64,000 bases of DNA. Source: Verrucomicrobiota bacterium. GTDB taxonomy: Bacteria > Verrucomicrobiota > Verrucomicrobiia > Limisphaerales > UBA1319. The translations under genes and the position numbers were made by a program. Below, one piece after another: positions 26,455-35,297 of this stretch. Positions within the stretch are counted from its first letter, which is position 1, and every line of letters starts with the position of its first letter. Below the pieces are notes generated by a model. It ran no database searches, had not been told where the DNA came from, and saw only the letters and a list, made by a program, of their open reading frames with translations. The stretch spans positions 124,001 through 188,000 of the forward strand of contig JAKLFB010000006.1 in NCBI GenBank assembly GCA_022711435.1, in the 5' to 3' direction.

Positions 26455-26679
26455 TCAGCCCGCCCCCGCATGGGTTTCACCGCCCAACACGGGAACCACG
26501 GCCGAAATAGAAGACGGCATGGGCGCCGCCGATTCGATCAGGCCGGGCAAGAGCAGGCTCGCCGGCGATATCGAATGCGAAGCGTTGATCCCCCCACAAC
26601 CCGTCGCCCCAATCGCCAAGCCCACCAAACCCACCCAGAGCAGCATCGACCGGCCCAATTTCATGAGTCCATCATACAT
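26455..26679 (-). CDS. Small lipoprotein of unknown function
   Basis: A 74-residue protein with an N-terminal hydrophobic signal (MLLWVGLVGLAIGATGC) ending in a plausible lipobox before Cys, so it is probably a lipoprotein. The mature part is only about 45 residues: GGINASHSISPASLLLPGLIES followed by a Pro/Ser-rich tail. The pattern of a cysteine, a short Ser-rich stretch and SPASLLLPGL is seen in tiny lipoproteins of Verrucomicrobiota without known function. It lies just upstream of hpnH in the same direction. Confidence 0.6.
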   Translation of the reverse strand: MYDGLMKLGRSMLLWVGLVGLAIGATGCGGINASHSISPASLLLPGLIESAAPMPSSISAVVPVLGGETHAGAG

Positions 26680-26755
26680 CTCTCCCGCCCGCCCGCAATC
26701 TCAATCAGGGCCCAATATGCCCCGATCCCGCGATCGGCGAGGCGGCCGGCTGCCC

Positions 26756-28372
26756 TCACGGCGCTGCGCCCGGCCCGGCGAACCGAAACGCATACAGCTT
26801 GCAGTCGCGCATCAGGAACCGAATCCGGATCGGCTGGCGGGCCAGGGGCGCCACGCTGCCGGTCGCCCTCCACGCGACCGGCAGACAGACCGAGTTGTCG
26901 CAGAGGGCCGCCGCATCCTCCCGCGTGTAGCCCGGAATCGGACGCTCGTGCTCGTCCAGAAGCTCGACCCGAATGCTCCCGCCCGCTCCAGGATCCGCGT
27001 TGAGCTCGAGCCGCTCGCCGGCGAACGTGAGCAGCGGCGTGACGATCTCCCCGCCCTCGTAAGCGGCATCCGCGGAAACAAACCCGTCCAGCCGCAGGAT
27101 CGCCCGATCGATAGCACACTGGCGCTGCGTGGCCGCCGGATCCACAAACCCGTCGTGATCCCGGTTATCCCCGAAGTAATAGATCCAGATCTCGTTCCCC
27201 ATCCGGATCGGATGGGGCAGCGACCATGCCCACTTGGATGAAAAGGTGCCGGAGAGCCCGAGCGGGAGGAAGGACCGCCGATCGCCCAGGCGGCTGAAAT
27301 GGAGGCCGTCCCGGCTGACGGACAGCCGGTCGTCCAGCGTCGCCGGCGCCAGCACCTCGTAAGAAAACTTCACGTCTTCATACCCGCCTGCGCGCTGCTC
27401 CTTCGGCCGCCGCTGCCAGTGCCAGAATGCGTGCGCCAGCATCACGTAGACGCTCCCGGCCGAATCGTCCGGGTATTTGAAGATCGTGGCGCCGTAGTAA
27501 TCGACCGGCGGCTGCGAGGTCGGCGTTGCGTAGATCCCCCGATCCACATCGTCGGCTTCCATCACGAACTGCTCATGCTCCCAGCGCAGCAGATCGGCCG
27601 AGTCCAGGCGCCGGACGACACGGTGCCGACGGGCGGTGCCGGCCTCCGGATTCTTCCGAGTGTAGAGGGCGTATCGCTGTTGGGGCTCATCCCAGAACAG
27701 GATGCTCTGCGTGTCCATCTGGTCGATCTTCGGCGCGGCAAACAGTGTCCAGCGATAGCCGTCAGGCGAGCTGTAAATGTGAAACTCGCTGGGGCGGCCC
27801 CCGGGCGGATAGAACTTCGCCTGGCTCTTGTAGCGGTGCGCCGGCGGCGCCTGCGGATCGATCCAGACTGACACCCCGCCGATCCTGCCGTGCTTGCCGA
27901 TCTCGGCCCCGCTGTCCTCCAGGGCGGCGAGCTTCGGATCGGGAGCCACGAACAGGATCCCATCGGTCGATTCCGCATACGCAAACAGGGCGATCACCGG
28001 CCCGCCAGGCTCGAGCCGCACGGGGAGCAGAGGCTTGCCCGACCCCCAGATCCGGATCTTGCCGCCGTCCTTGATCACGGACGAATAGGCGGCCACGGCT
28101 GCCCCCGGATCGCCCTCCCAAGCGACGTCGCTCGCCAGGACCGGCTGGTTCATCTTGGCCGGCCCATTCATGGTCAGCACGATGCCTTGGGATCGGTCGA
28201 TCCACTTTCGATCCATGAAAAGCTGTTTGCGGGATCCGGCGTCGATCGGCGCTGCCGCCGCAGCCGCGAGGATGCCGCAGGCCATCGCGGCGGCAGCCCG
28301 CGAGCCGATCCGCAACCGCCTTTGCGCAATGCCACGGCCGCGGCTCCAGAAGATCGGTTTCCTGGCAATCAT
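26756..28372 (-). CDS. Exported propeller-fold hydrolase-like protein (GH32/GH43/BNR type)
   Basis: A 538-residue protein with an N-terminal signal-like hydrophobic segment (AAAAMACGILAAAAAAPID). The mature part opens with RKQLFMDRKWIDRSQGIVLTMNGP, a recurring start of exported five-bladed-propeller proteins in this phylum, and contains blade-like segments such as SEFHIYSSPDGYRWTLF and TQSILFWDEPQQRYALYTRK, which recall GH32, GH43 and BNR/sialidase-like domains. A C-terminal beta-sandwich-like part follows. No catalytic residues can be assigned. The ATG overlaps the stop of the upstream sulfatase gene in an ATGA arrangement, so the two form an operon. Confidence 0.72.
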   Translation of the reverse strand: MIARKPIFWSRGRGIAQRRLRIGSRAAAAMACGILAAAAAAPIDAGSRKQLFMDRKWIDRSQGIVLTMNGPAKMNQPVLASDVAWEGDPGAAVAAYSSVIKDGGKIRIWGSGKPLLPVRLEPGGPVIALFAYAESTDGILFVAPDPKLAALEDSGAEIGKHGRIGGVSVWIDPQAPPAHRYKSQAKFYPPGGRPSEFHIYSSPDGYRWTLFAAPKIDQMDTQSILFWDEPQQRYALYTRKNPEAGTARRHRVVRRLDSADLLRWEHEQFVMEADDVDRGIYATPTSQPPVDYYGATIFKYPDDSAGSVYVMLAHAFWHWQRRPKEQRAGGYEDVKFSYEVLAPATLDDRLSVSRDGLHFSRLGDRRSFLPLGLSGTFSSKWAWSLPHPIRMGNEIWIYYFGDNRDHDGFVDPAATQRQCAIDRAILRLDGFVSADAAYEGGEIVTPLLTFAGERLELNADPGAGGSIRVELLDEHERPIPGYTREDAAALCDNSVCLPVAWRATGSVAPLARQPIRIRFLMRDCKLYAFRFAGPGAAP

Positions 28373-30015
28373 GTCCCGTCCTTGGCTTTCTTCGGTTTCG
28401 GCTGGGTGGCTCTCTTCGGCTGCGGCTGGTCGGCCAATGTCTTCCTGGCAAGCTCGGTGAAGCTGTCCGTCTGCCGCTGCCAGACTCGTTCCAGATCCTG
28501 AACCTTATCCGGCATCTGCGGGGCGAGGTTGTGCTGTTCGGCCCGGTCGGCCGCCAGATCGTAGAGCTCCCAGGGATCGCCTTTGGATGCCACGAGCTTC
28601 CAGTCGCCCACCCGGACGGCGCGGTTGCCCTCGTGCAGCCACCAAAGGCTCTCGCGGGCGATGACCCGGTCGTGCTCGAAGGCGGGCAGGAGGCTCTGGC
28701 CGGGCGCCGGGGGAATCGGCTCCCCGTTCCACTGCGCCGGCTTCTCGATCCCGGCGATCTCGAGGATGGTGGGCGCGATGTCGATGACATGGGCGGGCGT
28801 GCGGCGCAGCTGGTTCCGCGCGCGGATGCCCGCCGGCCAATGCACGATGAGCGGCGAGCTGATGCCGCCTTCGTGCACCCAGGTCTTGTGGCGGCGGAAA
28901 GGCGTGTTGCATGCGCTCGAGAAGCCGGGGCCCAGGCAGAGGTAGGTCGCCGCGCTCCCCGGCGCTGCCTCCGGGTTGTGGCCGCCGTGGCGCACCATGA
29001 TCTCCGCGCTGGCGCCGTTGTCGGAGGCGAAAAATATGAGGGTGTTCTCGTAAGCGTCCATCGCCTTGAGCTGGGCGACGATCCGCCCGATCTCCCGGTC
29101 CATGCGATCGATCATGGCGGCGTGGATGGCCATCTTGGCGGCCTGAAACCGGCGCTGCTCGGCCGTCAGCTCGCTCCAGGGCAGCGGCCGGTTGACCTCG
29201 CCCGGGCCGAGCCGCGCGATCGCCTCGGGAAAGGCGTAGGGCGGGCCGACGTCCCGCTCGAGCGCCGACAGAGGCGTCTGGACGATGCCCATCTCGACCT
29301 GCCGGGCGTGGCGCGCCTCGCGCATCGATTCCCACCCGCTGAGATACCTGTCCCGATACCGCGCGATGTCCTCCGGCAATGCGTGCAGCGGGAAGTGAGG
29401 CGCGATGAATGCCACATAGTGAAAGAACGGCTTCCCCGCATGATGGGCCGCATGGTCCTTCAGGCATTGGATCGCATGATCGGCTGTGGCGATGGTGGCG
29501 TAGTACCCGTGCTCATCAGCGGGCGCTTTCACGGGCGCGTCGTCGATCCAGTTGCCCGCAGCCGTGAAATAGTTGCCCTGGTTTCGCATGTCCAGGGAGC
29601 GATCGAATCCGCCTTCGAGCACCTTGCCATCGATGTGCCACTTGCCGCTGTGGTAGCTGCGGTAGCCCGCCGCTCTGAGGTAATCCGGCAGCAGGCGCGC
29701 CCACGCCTGGCGCACGCCCCCCCCGCCGCCCGCCGCCTCCGGCAGCGCATCGCGATGGATCTGCTGCGCGTAGTAGCCGGTCAGCAGAGCCCCCCGCGTG
29801 GGCCAGCAGCGAGCCGTGTTGTAAAATTGCGTGAACCGCAGGCCGCTCGCCGCCAGCGCGTCCAGATGGGGCGTCCGGATCTCGCCGCCGTAGCAGCCGA
29901 TGTCCGAATAGCCCAGATCGTCGGCCAGCAGGATCAGAATGTTGGGCCTCCCGGCGCCCGGTCCGCTGACGCCCCCGAGCAGCACCAACGAGGCAAGAAA
30001 GGCAAGGCGTTTCAT
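28369..30015 (-). CDS. Exported sulfatase (arylsulfatase A family)
   Basis: A 548-residue type I sulfatase with a Sec signal (MKRLAFLASLVLLGGVSG). The metal site RPNILILLADDLGYSDIGCYGG and the formylglycine motif CWPTRGALLTG are present, so the cysteine should be converted to formylglycine by a maturing enzyme encoded elsewhere. Further family elements are the GKWHIDG and FFASDNGA segments. It should remove sulfate esters from a polysaccharide or glycan. The C-terminus is rich in Lys, Pro and Gln. It is the first gene of an operon with the propeller-fold protein and is divergent from the sulfatase-nitrilase fusion gene. Confidence 0.9.
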   Translation of the reverse strand: MKRLAFLASLVLLGGVSGPGAGRPNILILLADDLGYSDIGCYGGEIRTPHLDALAASGLRFTQFYNTARCWPTRGALLTGYYAQQIHRDALPEAAGGGGGVRQAWARLLPDYLRAAGYRSYHSGKWHIDGKVLEGGFDRSLDMRNQGNYFTAAGNWIDDAPVKAPADEHGYYATIATADHAIQCLKDHAAHHAGKPFFHYVAFIAPHFPLHALPEDIARYRDRYLSGWESMREARHARQVEMGIVQTPLSALERDVGPPYAFPEAIARLGPGEVNRPLPWSELTAEQRRFQAAKMAIHAAMIDRMDREIGRIVAQLKAMDAYENTLIFFASDNGASAEIMVRHGGHNPEAAPGSAATYLCLGPGFSSACNTPFRRHKTWVHEGGISSPLIVHWPAGIRARNQLRRTPAHVIDIAPTILEIAGIEKPAQWNGEPIPPAPGQSLLPAFEHDRVIARESLWWLHEGNRAVRVGDWKLVASKGDPWELYDLAADRAEQHNLAPQMPDKVQDLERVWQRQTDSFTELARKTLADQPQPKRATQPKPKKAKDGT

Positions 30016-30023
30016 AAATCGTC

Positions 30024-30043
30024 TCTCTCGAGCTATCGAGAGA
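30024..30043. promoter_or_regulatory. Perfect inverted repeat between divergent sulfatase genes
   Basis: The site is TCTCTCGA-GCTA-TCGAGAGA, two 8-bp arms around a 4-bp centre, ending 9 bp before the ATG of the minus-strand sulfatase. It could be an operator for a dimeric regulator or a hairpin in the leader. No regulator gene is adjacent. Confidence 0.45.
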
Positions 30044-30137
30044 TTGTACACAAGCCATCTCGGCCGTCGACATCTTCATTTTCCGATGCAGGCTCAAGAG
30101 CCTTTCCTGGCGCTCGGGGACCTGATACTCTTCGCTC

Positions 30138-32495
30138 ATGTGCGATTTTCTTGCTCGACGAGGGGGGATCCTGCCTTCGATCTTGCTGCTGTGCCTGGCC
30201 GCCGGGCTTCCGGCCTCGGAGCCGAGCGCGCGCTGGCCGAACATCGTTTTCATCCTGGCGGACGACCTCGGCTATGGCGACCTGGGATGCTACGGGCAGA
30301 AGAAGATCCGGACGCCGAACATCGATCGCCTGGCGGCCGAAGGCATGCGCTTGACGGCCCATTACTCGGGCAACAACGTCTGCGCGCCTTCGCGATGCGT
30401 CCTCATGACCGGGCTTCATCCCGGCCATGCCTTCGTCCGCGACAACCGCCAGGCCAGGGATTTCAGCGAGGGGCAAACACCCGTCCCGCCTGGATCTCTC
30501 GCCTTGCCGCTCACGCTGCAGCAGCTCGGCTACGCCACCGGCGCGTTCGGCAAATGGGGCCTCGGGCCGTTCGGCAGCACCGGCGATCCCCTCCGCCAGG
30601 GGATCGACCGCTTCTTCGGCTTCAACTGTCAGGCCGTTGCCCATAACTATTACCCAACTTCGCTCTGGGACAATGCGGAGCGCCGCCCGCTCGATAACCC
30701 CCCCTTCTCCGCTCACCAGCGGCTCGGCCCCGGCGCGCCGGCCGATGATCCCGACACCTATGCGCGGTTCGCAGGCCGGGCGTACGCCCCCGACCTCATC
30801 GGCGAACAGGCCCTCGAGTTCATTTCGCGGCATCGGGACCGGCCGTTCTTCCTGTACTATCCCACCACGGTCCCCCATCTGGCGCTCCAGGCGCCCGCCG
30901 ATTCGCTCGCCGAATACGCAGGCCAGTTCCCCGAGGAGCCCTACCTCGGCGACCGCGGCTACCTGCCTCACCCCGCCCCGCGCGCCGCCTATGCGGCCAT
31001 GATCACACGGATGGATCGCGAGGTGGGCCGTGTCATGGCCCGGGTGCATGAGCTGGGGCTGGATGAGCGCACCATCTTCGTCTTCACCAGCGATAACGGG
31101 CCGCTCTACGATCGCTTGGGCGGAACCGATGCCGATTTCTTCGACAGCGCCGCCGGACTGCGGGGGCGCAAGGGATCGTTCTACGAGGGCGGTTTCCGCG
31201 TGCCGTGTATCGTCCGCTGGACAGGGCATATCGCCCCCGGCTCGATCAGCGATCGCGTGACCGGGTTCGAGGACTGGCTGCCCACGCTGCTCGAACTGGC
31301 CGGCGACCGCGACCGAACGCCTCCCGGCTTGGACGGCATCAGTTTCGCGCCGACCCTGCGGGGCCAGCGCCAGCCCGAGCGGCCCTTCCTGTACCGTGAA
31401 TCGCCCGGATATGGCGGCCAGCAATGCCTGCGCGTCGATCGCTGGAAAGCCATCCGTCGCAACCTCCACCCCGGCCCCAAGGCCGGCAGCCCAAACCCCA
31501 GCCCCGTCGAGCTGTACGATCTCGCCAAAGACCCCGCCGAAACCACCGACCTCGCCGCCCAGCACCCCGGCTTGGTCGAGCGGTTCCTCGAAATCATGCG
31601 CGACCAGCATGCGCCCTCCGAGCTCTTCCCGCTCCGCGCGATCGATCCGCTGCCCGGCGCGCCGGCCGCCCATCCGCCCGCCGCAAAACGCCTGCGAGTC
31701 GCCGCCGTCCAGATGCGCTCCGCCCACGACCTCTCGGCCAACGCGCAATCCATCGCGCAAACAATCCGATCCGCCCCCGCCTCGGGGATCCGGGTCCTGC
31801 TCTTTCCCGAATGCGCCCTTTCTGGTTATGCGGCGGCGGCCGTCACGAACCTGACCGAGCTCGAGATCGCGCACGCCGAAGGCGAAGTGGCGCGGGCATG
31901 CCGCGATGCGGGCGTCTATGCCATCGTGGGCATGCCCTACCGGGACGGAGAACAGCTCTTGAACTCGGCGGCGGTCATCACCCCTTCCGGCCGCGTGCTC
32001 GAACGCTACCACAAAATCCAGTTGGCCGAATCGTGGCCGGCGGGCGGAGATCGCATGTTCGTGTTCCCGATCGACGGCGTGCCCTGCTCGATCATCATCT
32101 GTCATGACGAGCGCTACCCGGAGCTGGTGCGGCTGCCGGTCCTGGCAGGCGCGCAGGTTGTGTTCTACCTGTCGCACGAGTCCGGCCTCCGCGCGGAGCA
32201 CAAGATTGCGCCCTACCGCGCTCAGATCCAGGCCCGAGCCGTCGAAAACACGGTCTTTGTCGTCCACGCCAACGCCCCCGCCAACCCCGACGCCTCCGGC
32301 TCCCATGGCCATAGCCGCATCATCGCCCCGGACGGCAACATCCTGCAGGAAGCCTCCATCTTCGAGGAGACGATCCTGGCCGCCGACCTGGACATCGCCA
32401 AGGCAACCCGCGCCAACGCCCGGAAAAGCCTCAGCCGCGGCCCGCTCGGGGATTGGTGGAAAGACGGGATCCGCCGGGTGCGCGTGATTCCATAA
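30138..32495 (+). CDS. Fusion protein: exported sulfatase plus nitrilase-superfamily domain
   Basis: A 785-residue protein in one open frame. After a Sec signal (residues about 10-27) residues 30-500 are a type I sulfatase: WPNIVFILADDLGYGDLGCYG, the formylglycine motif CAPSR (82-86), GKWGLG and TSDNGPLYD. A linker of about 15 Pro/Ala-rich residues leads to a carbon-nitrogen hydrolase domain (about 518-785): FPECALSGY (Glu558), RYHKIQLAES (Lys626) and IIICHDERYPE (Cys655), a complete Glu-Lys-Cys triad. The pairing of sulfate-ester and amide/nitrile hydrolysis suggests a substrate that carries both a sulfate and an N-acyl group, for example a sulfated N-acetyl sugar, but that is inference. It is divergent from another sulfatase. 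Confidence 0.87.
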   Translation: MCDFLARRGGILPSILLLCLAAGLPASEPSARWPNIVFILADDLGYGDLGCYGQKKIRTPNIDRLAAEGMRLTAHYSGNNVCAPSRCVLMTGLHPGHAFVRDNRQARDFSEGQTPVPPGSLALPLTLQQLGYATGAFGKWGLGPFGSTGDPLRQGIDRFFGFNCQAVAHNYYPTSLWDNAERRPLDNPPFSAHQRLGPGAPADDPDTYARFAGRAYAPDLIGEQALEFISRHRDRPFFLYYPTTVPHLALQAPADSLAEYAGQFPEEPYLGDRGYLPHPAPRAAYAAMITRMDREVGRVMARVHELGLDERTIFVFTSDNGPLYDRLGGTDADFFDSAAGLRGRKGSFYEGGFRVPCIVRWTGHIAPGSISDRVTGFEDWLPTLLELAGDRDRTPPGLDGISFAPTLRGQRQPERPFLYRESPGYGGQQCLRVDRWKAIRRNLHPGPKAGSPNPSPVELYDLAKDPAETTDLAAQHPGLVERFLEIMRDQHAPSELFPLRAIDPLPGAPAAHPPAAKRLRVAAVQMRSAHDLSANAQSIAQTIRSAPASGIRVLLFPECALSGYAAAAVTNLTELEIAHAEGEVARACRDAGVYAIVGMPYRDGEQLLNSAAVITPSGRVLERYHKIQLAESWPAGGDRMFVFPIDGVPCSIIICHDERYPELVRLPVLAGAQVVFYLSHESGLRAEHKIAPYRAQIQARAVENTVFVVHANAPANPDASGSHGHSRIIAPDGNILQEASIFEETILAADLDIAKATRANARKSLSRGPLGDWWKDGIRRVRVIP

Positions 32496-32506
32496 ACCCG
32501 ACAGCC

Positions 32507-35260
32507 ATGTCCTGCGCTCTCGTATTGTCACCGGCCGGACATTTGTATGTCGAGCCGGACGACCAGGCCGAGCCGAAGCTCAGCCCGGCGGCTGAAACGA
32601 GTCTGACCGAGGCGTTCGCCGCGTCCTCGGCCTGCGGCCTCGAGCGGCTGGCTTCCGCTTTGCTGCAGGAGCCGCTGCCGCCCACCCTCGCCTTTTGGCG
32701 CGGGCTGGCCCGGCGCTATTTCAGCGCCCTCTGTCACAACCCGACGATCGAAAACGCGGCGGACCTGGTTGTCGCTCGACCGACGGACGGCGAGTGGGCC
32801 GCCATGGCCGAAGCGGCGCCGCCCATGAAGGGGCTCGAATACCTGAACCCTGCCTCGCTGAACCGCCTGTGGGACGAGCTCGATCGCCATGCGCGCGCCG
32901 GGGTCGCGAGCACACCCGGTGGAACGTCCGCATACCTCCAGGCCTGCAACCCAGCCTGGAACGCCGTCGGACGCGTCACGTTCCACCTGGCGGAAAACAA
33001 GCGGAATCCGGCCTTCCCGTTCGCGTTTCTTGCGACCTACACGCATCGGATGTCCGACCAGGGCAAGGCGCAGCACCTGCCGCTGGGCCGCGCGCTCGAG
33101 GAGTGCGCCGGTGCGAAGAACCGCGCCGCGCTTTCAGCACTCCTATTGCCGGTGCAGCGGGCAGCCGAGCGGAGCAAGCTGGCCCGGGGATTGCTGGACA
33201 GCCGGGCCGTGTTCCAGCCGCAGGCATGGCGGCCCGAACAGGCGCTCGCGTTCCTGAACGATATCCCGCTGTTCGAGCAGAGCGGTGTCGTCACCCGCAT
33301 CCCGGACTGGTGGAAGTCAGGCCGCCCACCCCGCCCGCAGGTCAGCGTCCGCATCGGCGAGACGGCCGGCAACCGGCTGGGCGCCGACAGCCTCCTCGAT
33401 TTCAAGGTCTCCCTCTCGCTCGATGGGGAGCCGCTGACCGAGGCGGACCTCCAGTCCATCCTCCAATCCTCGAGCGGCCTGGTTCTGCTCAAGGGGAAAT
33501 GGGTCGAGGCCGACAAGGAGAAGCTTCGAGAGGTTCTCGACCACTGGCGAAAGGTCCAATCCGACGCCGGTTCTGGCGGCGTGACGCTCCTGGAGGGATT
33601 GCGGATGCTCTCCGGTTTCGGCGCCGCCCGGTCGATCGCTCCCGAGACGGAATCGTCGCGCGCCGAATGGTCGAGCATCGTGGCCGGCGCCGCGCTCCGG
33701 CGCATGCTCGACGAAATGCAGCAGCCGGGCGTTTCCGCCGAGTCGGATCCGCACCCGGAATTGCAGACGGACCTGAGGCCGTATCAGAAGGTGGGCGCTC
33801 ACTGGCTCTGGTTCATGAACCGGCTGGGTCTCGGGGCCTGCCTGGCGGACGACATGGGGCTGGGCAAAACCATCCAGGTCCTCTCCCTGCTCCTGGTTCT
33901 CAAGCGCCGGCGCGCACGCAAGCCCGCCGATGCCGATCCCCAAACAGAGCAGGCCATGGGCCGCCCCAGCCTGCTGGTTGTGCCCGCATCCCTCATCGCC
34001 AACTGGCGGACCGAAATCCAGAAGTTCGCCCCATCCCTCTCGGTGTTCTACGCGCACCCGGCCGAGACATCGGCCGACGAGCTGGCTGCTGCGGGCCGAT
34101 CGCCCGCCCAAACGCTCGCGGACCGGGACCTGGTGATCACGAGCTACTCGATGGCCATCCGGCTCGCCTGGCTGAAGGAAACGCAATGGAACCTCGTCAT
34201 TCTCGATGAGGCCCAGGCCATCAAGAATGCCGGCGCCCGGCAAAGCCGCGCTGTCAAAGAACTCCGCTGCCGGCATCGGATCGCCCTCAGCGGCACCCCC
34301 ATCGAAAACCGGCTTTCGGATCTCTGGTCGCTCTTTGACTTCCTCTGCCCCGGTTTGCTGGGCGGGGCCCGGGAATTCGCGTCGTTCCTCAAGAGCCGCT
34401 CGCCAAACGATTCGAGCCAGTTCGCTCCCCTGCGGCGCCTGGTGCGCCCCTACATCCTCCGCCGGCTCAAGACCGACAAACGCGTCATCGCCGACCTCCC
34501 CGAGAAAACCGAGATGACCGCATTCTGCGCCCTGAGCCGCCGCCAGGCCGCCCTCTACCAGCAGGCGGTCGCCGAGCTGGCCGAGCGGATCGAGTCCCCC
34601 GATGTCGAGGGCATCCAGCGGCGCGGCATGATCCTGGCGTTCCTCACCCGGTTCAAACAGATCTGCAATCATCCGTCCCAGTGGCTGGGCGACGGGATCT
34701 ACGCGCCCGACCAGAGCGGCAAGTTCCATCGCCTTCGCGAGCTGTGCGAGGAGATCGCCGCCCGGCAGGAGAAAGTCCTGGTCTTCACCCAATACCGCGA
34801 GATCGCCGATCCGCTGGCGCAGTTCCTGGCAGGTCTGTTTGGCCGGCCTGGCCTGATCCTGCACGGCGGCACACCGGTCGGCCATCGGAAGGAGCGGGTC
34901 GACGCCTTTCAGCGCGACGGCGGACCGCCTTTCTTCGTTCTCTCCCTCAAGGCCGGCGGCACCGGCCTCAACCTCACCGCCGCCTCCCATGTCATCCACT
35001 TCGATCGCTGGTGGAACCCCGCCGTCGAAAATCAGGCGACCGACCGCGCGTTCCGGATTGGCCAGAAACGCAATGTCATGGTCCACAAGTTCACCTGCCG
35101 CGGCACGCTCGAGGAGCGGATCCATGAGTTGATCGCCGACAAGACCGCCCTGGCCGGCGATATCCTGGGCGAGGGCGCCGAACGGTTGCTCACCGAGATG
35201 GACAATTCCGAGTTGCTACGATTCGTCGCGTTGGATATCAAAGCAGCTGCCGCGGACTGA
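32507..35260 (+). CDS. SNF2-family DEAD/DEAH-box ATPase
   Basis: A 917-residue SWI2/SNF2-type protein. The N-terminal 420 residues match the helicase-associated region found in bacterial SNF2 proteins, followed by the two RecA-like lobes: DDMGLGKTIQ (near 448), the Walker B-like DEAQAIKN (near 570), SGTPIENRLSDLW, and in the second lobe VLVFTQYREI and HFDRWWNPAVENQATDRAFRIGQ. Such proteins translocate on double-stranded DNA and can remove bound proteins. It starts 11 bp after the sulfatase-nitrilase gene and is followed by a SWIM-finger protein, its usual partner. The start at 32507 avoids overlap with the fusion gene. Confidence 0.9.
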   Translation: MSCALVLSPAGHLYVEPDDQAEPKLSPAAETSLTEAFAASSACGLERLASALLQEPLPPTLAFWRGLARRYFSALCHNPTIENAADLVVARPTDGEWAAMAEAAPPMKGLEYLNPASLNRLWDELDRHARAGVASTPGGTSAYLQACNPAWNAVGRVTFHLAENKRNPAFPFAFLATYTHRMSDQGKAQHLPLGRALEECAGAKNRAALSALLLPVQRAAERSKLARGLLDSRAVFQPQAWRPEQALAFLNDIPLFEQSGVVTRIPDWWKSGRPPRPQVSVRIGETAGNRLGADSLLDFKVSLSLDGEPLTEADLQSILQSSSGLVLLKGKWVEADKEKLREVLDHWRKVQSDAGSGGVTLLEGLRMLSGFGAARSIAPETESSRAEWSSIVAGAALRRMLDEMQQPGVSAESDPHPELQTDLRPYQKVGAHWLWFMNRLGLGACLADDMGLGKTIQVLSLLLVLKRRRARKPADADPQTEQAMGRPSLLVVPASLIANWRTEIQKFAPSLSVFYAHPAETSADELAAAGRSPAQTLADRDLVITSYSMAIRLAWLKETQWNLVILDEAQAIKNAGARQSRAVKELRCRHRIALSGTPIENRLSDLWSLFDFLCPGLLGGAREFASFLKSRSPNDSSQFAPLRRLVRPYILRRLKTDKRVIADLPEKTEMTAFCALSRRQAALYQQAVAELAERIESPDVEGIQRRGMILAFLTRFKQICNHPSQWLGDGIYAPDQSGKFHRLRELCEEIAARQEKVLVFTQYREIADPLAQFLAGLFGRPGLILHGGTPVGHRKERVDAFQRDGGPPFFVLSLKAGGTGLNLTAASHVIHFDRWWNPAVENQATDRAFRIGQKRNVMVHKFTCRGTLEERIHELIADKTALAGDILGEGAERLLTEMDNSELLRFVALDIKAAAAD

Positions 35261-35297
35261 ATCCGTCGGCTCGGCCTTGCGGCACTTATTATACCAT

